Below, in pieces: positions 15,589 to 23,764 of a DNA stretch of 64,000 nt. The stretch is from Nocardioides luteus (GTDB lineage: Bacteria; Actinomycetota; Actinomycetes; Propionibacteriales; Nocardioidaceae), in NCBI RefSeq assembly GCF_015752315.1, contig NZ_JADOVJ010000001.1:5626001-5690000 (forward strand), written 5' to 3'. Position 1 is the first letter of the stretch. Every line of letters begins with the position of its first letter. The notes below the pieces were generated by a model. The model saw only the letters and a program-made list of their open reading frames with translations, ran no database searches and had not been told where the DNA came from. A program made the translations under genes and the position numbers.

Positions 15589-16746
15589 ATGTCCCGCCGC
15601 TCGCCCTGGATGGACCAGGACCTCGACGACCTACGCGACCTTGCCCGGACCTTCTTCGAGAAGGAGGTCAAGCCGAACATCGACACCTACATCGCCGACA
15701 AGCACGTCGACCGTGAACTGTGGCGCAAGGCCGGCGAGCTGGGCCTGCTGTGCCTCTCGATCCCGGAGGCGTACGGCGGTGGCGGCGGCACCTTCGCCCA
15801 CGAGGCCGTGCTGATCGAGGAGCAGGCCCGGGTCGGCGACACCGCCTTCGGTGCCTCGCTGCACAGCGGGATCGTGGCCCACTACCTGCTGGCGTACGGC
15901 ACCGAGGAGCAGAAGAACGAGTGGCTCCCGAAGCTCGCCTCCGGCGAGGTGGTCTCCGCGATCGCGATGACCGAGCCCGGCACCGGCTCCGACCTGCAGG
16001 GCATCCGCACCAAGGCGATCAAGGACGGCGACGAGTACGTCGTCAACGGCGCCAAGACGTTCATCACCAACGGCCTCCTGGCCGACATGGTGCTGGTCGC
16101 GGTGAAGACCAACCCCGAGGAGGCGGCCGCCGGGATCTCGCTGGTCATCGTCCCGACCGATGCCGAAGGCTTCCGTCGTGGCCGGGTGCTCGACAAGATC
16201 GGGATGAAGGGGCAGGACACCTGCGAGCTCTTCTTCGACGACCTACGCATCCCCGCGTCGAACCTGCTCGGCGACAAGGAGGGCGACGGGTTCGTCCAGC
16301 TGATGATGCAGCTGCCGCAGGAGCGGCTGATCGTGGCGGTCGGCAGCGTGGCGGCGATGGAGTTCTGCTTCGAGGAGACCCTGCGGTACGTCAACGAGCG
16401 CACCGCCTTCGGCCGGCCGGTCTTCGGCTTCCAGAACACCAAGTTCGAGATGGCCGAGATCGCGACCGAGGCCCGGGTCGCCCGCTCCTTCATCGACGAG
16501 TGCGTCGAGCTGCACGTCAAGGGCGAGCTCGACATTCCGACCGCCGCGATGGCCAAGTACTGGAGCTCCGAGCGCGCCGGCATCGTCGTCGACAAGTGCC
16601 TCCAGCTCTTCGGCGGCTACGGGTTCATGGAGGAGTACCCGATCGCCCGCGCCTTCACCGACCTCCGCGTCCAGCGCATCTACGCCGGCACCACCGAGAT
16701 CATGAAGGAGATCATCAGCCGATCCCTTCCGGTCCCCACCCGATGA
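15589..16746 (+). CDS. Acyl-CoA dehydrogenase family protein
   Basis: A 385-residue flavoenzyme with the full acyl-CoA dehydrogenase fold. EPGTGSDLQGI and KTFITNGLLADMVLVAVKT bind FAD and substrate, RTAFGRPVFGFQNTKFEMAE is the second signature, and LQLFGGYGFMEEYPIAR precedes the C-terminal YAGTTEIMKEII. The glutamate of that last motif is the usual catalytic base position of medium/short-chain enzymes. It should introduce an alpha-beta double bond in an acyl-CoA. ATG at 15589 follows GAAAGG. It is the first of four co-directed genes with a diiron oxygenase, a hydrolase and a monooxygenase. Confidence 0.92.
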   Translation: MSRRSPWMDQDLDDLRDLARTFFEKEVKPNIDTYIADKHVDRELWRKAGELGLLCLSIPEAYGGGGGTFAHEAVLIEEQARVGDTAFGASLHSGIVAHYLLAYGTEEQKNEWLPKLASGEVVSAIAMTEPGTGSDLQGIRTKAIKDGDEYVVNGAKTFITNGLLADMVLVAVKTNPEEAAAGISLVIVPTDAEGFRRGRVLDKIGMKGQDTCELFFDDLRIPASNLLGDKEGDGFVQLMMQLPQERLIVAVGSVAAMEFCFEETLRYVNERTAFGRPVFGFQNTKFEMAEIATEARVARSFIDECVELHVKGELDIPTAAMAKYWSSERAGIVVDKCLQLFGGYGFMEEYPIARAFTDLRVQRIYAGTTEIMKEIISRSLPVPTR

Positions 16747-16790
16747 GAACTCCGACGAGAGCTCCGACGAGAACCATGAAGGAGGTCGTC

Positions 16791-17768
16791 ATGAACACGA
16801 CGACGAAGCAGTCCTACTACGACACCCTGCGGACGCTCTCGGAGGCGTCGGTGGACCAGCACTTCCAGGCGTTCAAGGACATCGCCTGGGACGACCCCGA
16901 GTTCCACCTCGACCCGAACGACGAGCGCTTCATCCTCACCGACGCCGACGAGATCGGCCGTCACGAGTGGTACAAGTCGCTCTCGAAGGAGCGCCAGATC
17001 CAGGTCGGCGTCTACCGCTACGCGCAGATCGCGAAGGTCGGGCGCCAGTTCGAGCAGGTGCTCATCGCCGGGGTGATGCACCACCTGATCCTGGCGAAGG
17101 ACGGCAACCCCGAGTTCCGCTACGCGATGCACGAGGTCACCGAGGAGACCCACCACATCCAGATGTTCCAGGATTCGGTCAACCGGTTCGTGGAGAACTC
17201 CGGGGTCGACGGTGTCGCCGGGGCCCCGGGATGGTTCGCCTGGCTGGCGCCGCTGGTGACGTCGGCCGGGACCTGGTTCCCGGAGATCTTCTTCGTCGGC
17301 ATCCTCGGCGGCGAGGAGCCGATCGACCACCTGCAGAAGAGCATCCTGCGGGCCGGCGGCAGCCACCCGCTGATCGACCGCGTGATGCAGATCCACATCG
17401 CCGAGGAGGCGCGCCACATCGGCTTCGCGCACCAGTACCTGGAGCACCACTGGGCGCGGATGAACCCCGTCAAGCGGCGCGCGCTGACCTACCTGTTCCC
17501 GGTCGTCATGCGACTCCTGTGCGACGTGATCATGGTGCCGAGCAAGCAGGCGCGCGAGGACATGGGCATCCCGAAGGACGTCGCCAAGGAGATCTGGTGG
17601 AAGTCCGAGGACTCCGAGAAGCTCCTGCGCGACCTCTTCTCGGACGTACGCCTCCTGGCCGACAACCTGGGCATCCGCAAGGGACCGGCCAGGCTGGTCT
17701 GGCGGGCCCTGGGCATCGACGGGCGGGCTGCGCGCTTCCGCGCGGAGCCCTCGAACGCGGCGGTCTGA
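16791..17768 (+). CDS. AurF-type diiron oxygenase
   Basis: A 325-residue protein of the AurF (p-aminobenzoate N-oxygenase) diiron family. Metal-ligand motifs are visible: QFEQ around Glu89, EETHHIQMF at 118-126 and EEARHIGFAHQYLEHH at 205-220. A GGEEPIDHLQK stretch lies between, and the protein is otherwise helical and four-helix-bundle-like. AurF itself oxidises arylamines, but many relatives sit in lipid or catabolic operons and have no assigned substrate. ATG at 16791 follows a perfect GAAGGAGG site. The next gene starts one base after the stop, so the operon is tight. The partners suggest oxygenation of a hydrophobic acyl or ketone substrate; that is inference. Confidence 0.82.
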   Translation: MNTTTKQSYYDTLRTLSEASVDQHFQAFKDIAWDDPEFHLDPNDERFILTDADEIGRHEWYKSLSKERQIQVGVYRYAQIAKVGRQFEQVLIAGVMHHLILAKDGNPEFRYAMHEVTEETHHIQMFQDSVNRFVENSGVDGVAGAPGWFAWLAPLVTSAGTWFPEIFFVGILGGEEPIDHLQKSILRAGGSHPLIDRVMQIHIAEEARHIGFAHQYLEHHWARMNPVKRRALTYLFPVVMRLLCDVIMVPSKQAREDMGIPKDVAKEIWWKSEDSEKLLRDLFSDVRLLADNLGIRKGPARLVWRALGIDGRAARFRAEPSNAAV

Positions 17769-17769
17769 C

Positions 17770-18588
17770 GTGCTGGCGTACGAGAGCGCCGGCTCGGGCG
17801 AGCCGCTGCTGCTGATCCACGGCATCGGCCATCGCCGCCAGGCCTGGCACCCGGTCGTCGACCGGCTCGCCGAGCACCACGAGGTGTTCCTGGTGGACCT
17901 GCCCGGGCACGGTGAGTCGCCGGCCCATGTGACCGACGGCCGCTCGCCGCGGCAGGCGCTGATCGAGCCGCTGGAGGAGTTCATGGCAGCGGCCGGTCTG
18001 GAGCGTCCGCACGTGGTGGGCAACAGCCTGGGTGCGCTGATCTCCCTGGAGATGAGCAAGCACGGGCTCGCCCGGAGCGTCACCGCGATCTCCCCGGCCG
18101 GTTTCTGGCGCAACGACGTCGAGTTCGCCTACGTGCGGGCGCTGTTCGCCTCGGTCATCGCCACCTCGGGCGTGCTGAAGCCGGTCGCGCCGTGGCTGCT
18201 GCGTCACCCCTGGGGCCGGACGCTCGGACTCAGCTGGGCGAGCGCCCGGCCGACGCTGATCGCGCCGGAGGTGGCGTACGAGGACCTGCGGAACATGCTC
18301 GACTCCAAGCAGGCCGTGCGCGACATCATCCGCGGTGGCTACCTCTTCGACGGTGCCGTGCCGGCGGATGTGCCGATCACGATCGCCTGGGGCAGCAAGG
18401 ACCGGGTCCTGCGTCCCTACCAGGCCGGCCAGGCGCGGGTGCGCCTGCCCGGAGCCCGCCACGTCGAGCTGCCCGGCTGCGGGCACGTGCCGATGGCGGA
18501 CGACCCCGACCTGATCGCCGACACCATCCTGGCGACCACCCTGGCGACGACCCAGGACACGAGCACGGACCTCCGGAGGACCGCATGA
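17770..18588 (+). CDS. Alpha/beta hydrolase
   Basis: A 272-residue hydrolase of the general alpha/beta fold. LLLIHGIGHRRQAW contains the HG oxyanion motif, VDLPGHGES follows, and the nucleophile elbow is GNSLG with Ser86. The acid lies near WGSKDRVL and the catalytic histidine in PGCGHVPMADDP. It resembles C-C bond and ester hydrolases of catabolic pathways; here it could open the ester made by the monooxygenase encoded next. GTG at 17770 lies one base after the upstream stop, and its own stop overlaps the next ATG by 4 nt. Confidence 0.88.
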   Translation: MLAYESAGSGEPLLLIHGIGHRRQAWHPVVDRLAEHHEVFLVDLPGHGESPAHVTDGRSPRQALIEPLEEFMAAAGLERPHVVGNSLGALISLEMSKHGLARSVTAISPAGFWRNDVEFAYVRALFASVIATSGVLKPVAPWLLRHPWGRTLGLSWASARPTLIAPEVAYEDLRNMLDSKQAVRDIIRGGYLFDGAVPADVPITIAWGSKDRVLRPYQAGQARVRLPGARHVELPGCGHVPMADDPDLIADTILATTLATTQDTSTDLRRTA

Positions 18589-20099
18589 CCACCCACCGCC
18601 ACGTCGACGTGCTCATCGTCGGGGCCGGCCTGTCCGGTGTGGGCGTCGCCAGCCAGCTGACCCGCGAACGGACCGGGCGGACGCACGCCATCCTCGAGCG
18701 CCGCACCGCGATGGGCGGCACCTGGGACCTGTTCCGCTACCCCGGCATCCGCTCGGACTCCGACATGTTCACCTTCGGCTACGGGTTCCGGCCGTGGCAC
18801 GGCACCAAGGTGCTCGCCGACGGCCCGAGCATCAAGCGCTACATCGAGGAGACCGCGGACGAGTACGGCGTCACCCGGCACACCCACTTCGGCCGCAAGG
18901 TCGTCTCCGCCTCCTGGTCCAGCGAGCGTGGCCTGTGGACCACCACGGCGCTCGACGAGACCACCGGCGAGACGGAGGAGTGGACGAGCCACTTCCTCGT
19001 CGGCGCGACCGGCTACTACGACTACGACCAGGGTCACCGACCTGTTTTCCCTGGTGAGGACCGGTTCCAGGGCGATCTGATCCATCCGCAGCACTGGCCC
19101 GAGGACCTCGACCACACCGGCAAGCGCGTCGTCGTCATCGGCAGCGGCGCCACCGCGATCACCCTGGTCCCGAACATGGCCGAGAAGGCCGAGCACGTCA
19201 CGATGCTGCAGCGCTCGCCGACGTACGTCGTGCCGGTCCCGGCCGACGACCCGGTCTCGGCCGCGTTCAACCTGCTCAAGGTGCCGAGCCGCGCGGTCTA
19301 CGGCACCGGCCGCGTACGCAACATCCTGCTGCAGCAGGGCATGTACCGGTTCTGCCGCACCGCTCCCCAGGCTTCCCGGAAGGCGATCCTGGCCGCGATC
19401 CGCGCCCAGGTCGGCGGCGAGGTGGACATGAAGCACTTCGAGCCGAGCTACAACCCCTGGGACGAGCGGCTGTGCGTGGTGCCGAACGGTGATCTGTTCT
19501 CCGTCCTGCGGCGCGGCGAGGCCTCGATCGTCACCGACACGATCGACACCTTCACCGAGACCGGCATCCGGCTGGCGTCCGGCGAGGAGCTCCCCGCCGA
19601 CATCGTCATCACCGCCACCGGGCTCAAGATCCAGCTGCTCGGCGGCATGCGCGTCGAGGTCGACGGCGAGCCGGTCGACACCCGCGACCGGATGCTCTAC
19701 AAGGGCACGCTGGTCGAGGGCGTGCCCAACGCGATGATCGTGATGGGCTACACCAACGCGTCCTGGACGCTGAAGGCCGATCTCGCCGGCGCGTACCTGT
19801 GCCGCCTGCTCAAGCACATGGCCCGCAACGGCCACGGCCAGGTGGTCGCGGAGGCGGCGGACGATGATCGCGAGGAGGTCTCCGTGATGGGTGCCTCGAT
19901 GCGGTCGGGCTACATCCAGCGCGGCGACGCCGTGATGCCCCGCCAGGGCAAGCGGGCCCCGTGGCAGATCCGGCAGGACTACCTCTACGACACCCGCGAG
20001 CTGCGGCTCCGCTCCGTCGACGACCCGAACCTCCGGTTCACGTCGCGGACCGTGCCCGCCCCCGTCGCCGCGCCGGTCGGCGAGCGGGTGCCCGCCTAG
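18585..20099 (+). CDS. Flavin-containing monooxygenase, Baeyer-Villiger type
   Basis: A 504-residue FAD/NADPH monooxygenase. The first dinucleotide fold is GAGLSGVG at 13-20. The Baeyer-Villiger fingerprint F-x-G-xxx-H-xxx-W is present as F161, G163, H167 and W171, and the second fold GSGATA follows at about 186. RYPGIRSDSDMFTFGYGF is typical of the actinobacterial EthA-like branch, which oxidises ketones and some thioamide drugs. It should convert a ketone to an ester or lactone. It overlaps the hydrolase gene by ATGA, a natural pair for ester formation and cleavage. Last gene of the operon. Confidence 0.92.
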   Translation: MTTHRHVDVLIVGAGLSGVGVASQLTRERTGRTHAILERRTAMGGTWDLFRYPGIRSDSDMFTFGYGFRPWHGTKVLADGPSIKRYIEETADEYGVTRHTHFGRKVVSASWSSERGLWTTTALDETTGETEEWTSHFLVGATGYYDYDQGHRPVFPGEDRFQGDLIHPQHWPEDLDHTGKRVVVIGSGATAITLVPNMAEKAEHVTMLQRSPTYVVPVPADDPVSAAFNLLKVPSRAVYGTGRVRNILLQQGMYRFCRTAPQASRKAILAAIRAQVGGEVDMKHFEPSYNPWDERLCVVPNGDLFSVLRRGEASIVTDTIDTFTETGIRLASGEELPADIVITATGLKIQLLGGMRVEVDGEPVDTRDRMLYKGTLVEGVPNAMIVMGYTNASWTLKADLAGAYLCRLLKHMARNGHGQVVAEAADDDREEVSVMGASMRSGYIQRGDAVMPRQGKRAPWQIRQDYLYDTRELRLRSVDDPNLRFTSRTVPAPVAAPVGERVPA

Positions 20100-20746
20100 C
20101 GGCCGGCCTCCGGCGCCCGCCCGACGACGATGGCCCCCGGGACCTCGTCGTCGGGTCGCATCAGGAGCTCGGCCTCGATGGCGAAGCCGGCCTCGCGCAG
20201 CCATCGGGAGATCTGCTCGGGCCGGCGCCGGTGGCTGTCGACGTTGATCGGGCGCCCGGTGTAGCCCGTGGTCGAGTGCCGGGTCTCGTCGCCGACGTGG
20301 AACCCGACCAGGACCGGTGCGCCGGGCCGCAGCACGCGCCGGAACTCCGCGAACACCCCGGGCACCGCTGCGTCGGGGATGTGGATGACGGACCAGAAGG
20401 CGAGTACGCCGCCCACGGATCCGTCCGCCAGCGGCAGATCGGTCATCGACCCGACCTCGAACCCGAGATCCGGGTGGTCGCGCCGCGCGATCGCGATCAT
20501 CTCGGGGGAGAGGTCGATCCCGAACGCGTCGACCCCGAGGTCGTGGAGGTGGCGGGTGACGTACCCGGGACCGCAGCCGACGTCGGCCACCGGCCCACCG
20601 CCGCCGTCCCGCACGGTCTCGGCGAAGACGGCCAGCCCCGCACGCAGGTAGGGGCGATCGTCCAGCAGGCCGCGCACCTTCTCGGCGTAGCCGGCGGCGT
20701 CCGTGTCGTAGGACTCGCGGGTCTGGTTCAGCCAGTCGTCGGGCAT
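20096..20746 (-). CDS. Class I SAM-dependent methyltransferase
   Basis: A 216-residue methyltransferase of the Methyltransf_11/UbiE-like type. Motif I DVGCGPG is at 55-61. Motif II GIDLSPEMIAIARRDHPDL follows, then LPLADGSVGGVLAFWSVIH and the FAEFRRVLRPGAPVLVGFH post-motif. The acceptor substrate is unknown. It converges on the monooxygenase gene with a 4-bp overlap and lies 15 bp downstream of the IclR gene on the same strand, so it may be read from the IclR promoter. Confidence 0.87.
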   Translation of the reverse strand: MPDDWLNQTRESYDTDAAGYAEKVRGLLDDRPYLRAGLAVFAETVRDGGGGPVADVGCGPGYVTRHLHDLGVDAFGIDLSPEMIAIARRDHPDLGFEVGSMTDLPLADGSVGGVLAFWSVIHIPDAAVPGVFAEFRRVLRPGAPVLVGFHVGDETRHSTTGYTGRPINVDSHRRRPEQISRWLREAGFAIEAELLMRPDDEVPGAIVVGRAPEAGR

Positions 20747-20761
20747 CGCGGCGGCTCCTGG

Positions 20762-21520
20762 TCAGCCCACGCGCGAGGCGAGGGCGCTTGCCGCCTGGCG
20801 CACCTCGTGGCCGAGGGGAGTGGGGTCGGCGAAGGCGGGGTTGGTGGTCTGGCCGGCGACCTGGATCGCCGCGAGGAACTCGCCGTCGGCGCTGATCAGG
20901 GGTGCCCCGACCGAGGATGCGCCCACCACGCGCTCGTCGTGGGACGCGACCCAGCCGCGCTGCCGGATCTCCTCGAGCTCACGCCGGAAGTCCTCGAGCG
21001 AGACCCGGGTCCCGTCGGCCCGGGTGAACTCGTCGATCCCGCCGAGCACTGACTCGAGATCCTCGGGATCCATGTAGGCAGCGATGACCTTGCCCGCACC
21101 GAGGTGGAGCGGCAGCCGCTCGCCGATCGGGAGCACGTAGCGCAACGGGTCGCTGCCCTCGACCCGCGCGATCACCGCGCGCGACGAGCCGGCGCGGACG
21201 AAGACGGACGCGGTGAGTCCGGTGGCGGCGGCGAGCTGCTGCAGGATCATCGGCGCGGTGGCCGCCAGCCGGTTGGTGGCCAGGTAGGCGTGGGCCCCGA
21301 ACAGCATCGCGACACCCGTGCGGTAGCCGGTGCCGTCCTGCTCGACGCGACCGCGGGCCTCGAGCGCGTTGAGGATGCGCTGCGTCGTGGCGACGTGCAG
21401 GCCGGCTCGGCGCGCGACCTCGCTCAGTCGCAGCGGCGTACGCGTCGCCTCGAGGACCTCGAGGACGTCGATGGCTCTCTCCAGAGACCGCATCGTGCTT
21501 GCCGGTTTCTCCTCGCTCAC
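20762..21520 (-). CDS. IclR family transcriptional regulator
   Basis: A 252-residue regulator with an N-terminal winged helix (SLERAIDVLEVLEATRTPLR and LSEVARRAGLHVATTQRILNAL at about 12-55). The C-terminal IclR effector domain (about 75-250) contains LPLHLGAGKVIAAYM, GWVASHDERVVGASSVGAPL and a final IQVAGQTTNPAF. GTG at 21520 follows GGAGGAGGCAC. It is divergent from the tctBAC operon, with a perfect palindrome in the gap, so it should sense the carboxylate taken up or degraded by that operon. Confidence 0.92.
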   Translation of the reverse strand: MSEEKPASTMRSLERAIDVLEVLEATRTPLRLSEVARRAGLHVATTQRILNALEARGRVEQDGTGYRTGVAMLFGAHAYLATNRLAATAPMILQQLAAATGLTASVFVRAGSSRAVIARVEGSDPLRYVLPIGERLPLHLGAGKVIAAYMDPEDLESVLGGIDEFTRADGTRVSLEDFRRELEEIRQRGWVASHDERVVGASSVGAPLISADGEFLAAIQVAGQTTNPAFADPTPLGHEVRQAASALASRVG

Positions 21521-21616
21521 GTGCCTCCTCCGTTTCGTCGCGACGCATCGAATCCTCGCACCCCCGACCGCGGGGGCTTGACAGGGTGACGACCGTCACG
21601 GATAGTTCCTCATGCC

Positions 21617-21633
21617 GTGATACACCTTATCAC
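21617..21633. promoter_or_regulatory. Perfect IclR-type operator before tctB
   Basis: GTGATA-CACCT-TATCAC is a perfect 6-bp inverted repeat with a 5-bp centre, 13 bp before the tctB start at 21646 and 97 bp before the iclR start. Its position next to the start favours repression of the transporter operon. Confidence 0.6.
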
Positions 21634-21645
21634 AGAATGAGAAAC

Positions 21646-22218
21646 ATGAGCGACAACACCAACATCCCCGCCTCCACGGCGGCAGGCGGTCCAGCGACCG
21701 CCGACGAGCGACGCAGGTCCGTCCTGCCGTTGGTCGTCGCGGCGCTCGTCGTCGCGATCGGAGCGGCCGCGTTCATCGGCTCGCGCTCCCTCGGCTACTG
21801 GGACGACCTCGGGCCCGGGCCAGGCTTCTTCCCGCTCTGGCTCGGCGTGCTCCTGGTCGCGCTGGGGCTCGTCTGGTTCGGCCAGGAGCTGCGAGCCCGC
21901 CTCCGTCCTGAGACCCCCGAGAACCCGAACAGACCGGCCGTCGACGAGGAGGAGACGCCCGACTACTCCCTCCCGACCGTGCTGGCCATCCTGGTGAGCC
22001 TGTGCGTGCTCGCGGCCTGCCTCGAGCTGGTCGGCTACCAGGTCAGCATGCTGGTCTTCCTGCTCTTCCACCTGCTGGTGGTCGGGCGCCGTGGGCCGCT
22101 GCAGTCGCTGGTGATCGCGGTGATCGGGAGCTTCGGCGTCTTCTACGCCTTCACCCGGCTGCTGACGGTTCCGCTGCCGGTCTCCAGCATCCCGTTCCTG
22201 CGCGACCTGGGGCTGTGA
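21646..22218 (+). CDS. tctB: Tripartite tricarboxylate transporter small membrane subunit TctB
   Basis: A 190-residue membrane protein with four hydrophobic segments, the expected TctB topology. LGPGPGFFPLWLGVLLVALGL is the family's conserved G-P-G-FFP motif in the second segment, and LVGYQVSMLVFLLFHLLVVGRR is typical of the C-terminal half. An acidic cytoplasmic loop (about 95-115) separates the two pairs. It pairs with TctA to form the membrane part of a sodium-driven carboxylate importer. ATG at 21646 is preferred; another in-frame ATG lies at 21637. Confidence 0.85.
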   Translation: MSDNTNIPASTAAGGPATADERRRSVLPLVVAALVVAIGAAAFIGSRSLGYWDDLGPGPGFFPLWLGVLLVALGLVWFGQELRARLRPETPENPNRPAVDEEETPDYSLPTVLAILVSLCVLAACLELVGYQVSMLVFLLFHLLVVGRRGPLQSLVIAVIGSFGVFYAFTRLLTVPLPVSSIPFLRDLGL

Positions 22219-22222
22219 GGTC

Positions 22223-23728
22223 ATGGACTCCTTCACCGCACTCCTCGACGGCTTCGCCTCCGCGCTGACGCCGCAGAACCTGCTCTTCGCCCTGATCGGC
22301 TGCCTGCTGGGCACGATCCTGGGCATCCTGCCGGGTATCGGCTCGACCGCCGGCATGGCGATCCTGATCCCGCTCACCCTGACCATGGACCCGACGAGCG
22401 CGATCATCATGCTGGCCGCGATCTTCTACGGGGGCGCGTACGGCGGGACGATCACGAGCGTCCTGCTGAACATCCCGGGCGAGGGCGAGTCGGCGATCAC
22501 CTGCATCGACGGCTATCAGATGACGTTGCGCGGCCGGGCCGGAGCAGCGTTGGCCACGGCCGGCATCGGCTCGTTCATCGGCGGCACGATCGCCACCCTC
22601 GCGCTCGTCGTGGCGGCGAAGCCGCTCTCGGAGCTGGGCCTGCGGATCGGGCCTCCGGAGTTCTTCTCCCTGGTGCTCATCGGTCTGGCCCTGCTGGTCG
22701 GCCTGGTGGGGCGGTCGGTCCTCAAGGGGCTCATCTCGGCCTGCCTCGGGCTGCTGATCGCGATGGTCGGCATCGACCCGGTCATGGGCCTGCCCCGGTT
22801 CACCTTCGATCAGCCGCACTTCTTCGACGGCATCAGCTACGTACCGGTCCTGGTCGGCATCTTCGGGCTCGGCGAGCTGCTCGCCACCAGCGGCGGCGCG
22901 GCTCCCAAGCCCACGGCGCCGACGCTTCGCCAGCTGCTCCCGACGCGGACCGACCTCCGCCGGGCCGCGCCGGCGATCGGACGAGGTGCGTCGATCGGCA
23001 CCGTCATCGGACTCATCCCCGGGGTGAGCGCGGCGATCTCGTCGCTGCTGGCCTACAGCACCGAGAAGAAGGTCTCGCGCCACCGCGACGAGCTCGGCAG
23101 CGGCGCGATCGAGGGCGTGGCCGCTCCCGAGACCGCCAACAACTCGCACAGCAACGCCGCGTTCATCCCGCTCTTCACCCTGGGCATCCCGGCCTCGCCG
23201 GCGATCGCGGTGCTCATGGGCGCCTTCCTGCAGAACGGGCTCACCCCCGGACCGCAGCTCTTCACCGAGGCACCCGACCTGGTCTGGACGGTCATCGCGA
23301 GCCTGTTCGTCGGCAACCTGCTCCTGCTGGTGCTCAACGTCCCGATGGTGGGGCTCTGGACCCGGATCCTGGCGATCCCCTACTCGGTCCTGCGCGCGGT
23401 GATCTTCGCCTTCATCGTGATCGGCTCGTACGCGGTCAACAACAGCGTCATCGACATCTACGTGATGGTGTTCTTCGGGATCGTCGGCTTCGTCTTCCGA
23501 CAGGTCCATCTGCCGCTCGCCCCGCTGGTCCTGACGCTCATCCTCGGTCCCTTCATCGAGAGCGCGCTGCGGGAGTCCCTGCAGATCTCGCAGGGCGACT
23601 TCGGGATCTTCGTCGACCGTCCGCTGTCGCTGGTCTTCCTCCTGGTCGCCCTCGCGGTCCTCGCCGCGTCGGTGTTCAGCGCCGGCCTGAAGAGAAAGGC
23701 GGGGCTGCCCACCGACGCCGAAGTCTGA
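22223..23728 (+). CDS. tctA: Tripartite tricarboxylate transporter large permease TctA
   Basis: A 501-residue permease with about twelve membrane segments. The family signature is clear: LLFALIGCLLGTILGILPGIGS near the start, with YGGAYGGTITSVLLNIPGE next. The repeated half is GASIGTVIGLIPGVSAAISS plus ETANNSHSNAAFIPLFTLGIP. The two G-x-L-P-G-hairpins are the inverted-repeat core that binds the carboxylate. It starts 4 nt after tctB and is followed after 36 nt by the binding-protein gene, so the transporter is complete. The exact substrate is not shown by the sequence. Confidence 0.93.
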   Translation: MDSFTALLDGFASALTPQNLLFALIGCLLGTILGILPGIGSTAGMAILIPLTLTMDPTSAIIMLAAIFYGGAYGGTITSVLLNIPGEGESAITCIDGYQMTLRGRAGAALATAGIGSFIGGTIATLALVVAAKPLSELGLRIGPPEFFSLVLIGLALLVGLVGRSVLKGLISACLGLLIAMVGIDPVMGLPRFTFDQPHFFDGISYVPVLVGIFGLGELLATSGGAAPKPTAPTLRQLLPTRTDLRRAAPAIGRGASIGTVIGLIPGVSAAISSLLAYSTEKKVSRHRDELGSGAIEGVAAPETANNSHSNAAFIPLFTLGIPASPAIAVLMGAFLQNGLTPGPQLFTEAPDLVWTVIASLFVGNLLLLVLNVPMVGLWTRILAIPYSVLRAVIFAFIVIGSYAVNNSVIDIYVMVFFGIVGFVFRQVHLPLAPLVLTLILGPFIESALRESLQISQGDFGIFVDRPLSLVFLLVALAVLAASVFSAGLKRKAGLPTDAEV

Positions 23729-23764
23729 CCCACCCCTCCCTCCACGAAACGAAAGGTCATCACC

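Noticed and set aside
15589..20099. Secondary-metabolite cluster around the AurF-type gene
   Set aside because: No polyketide synthase, peptide synthetase, aminotransferase or carrier protein is nearby; the neighbours are catabolic enzymes.
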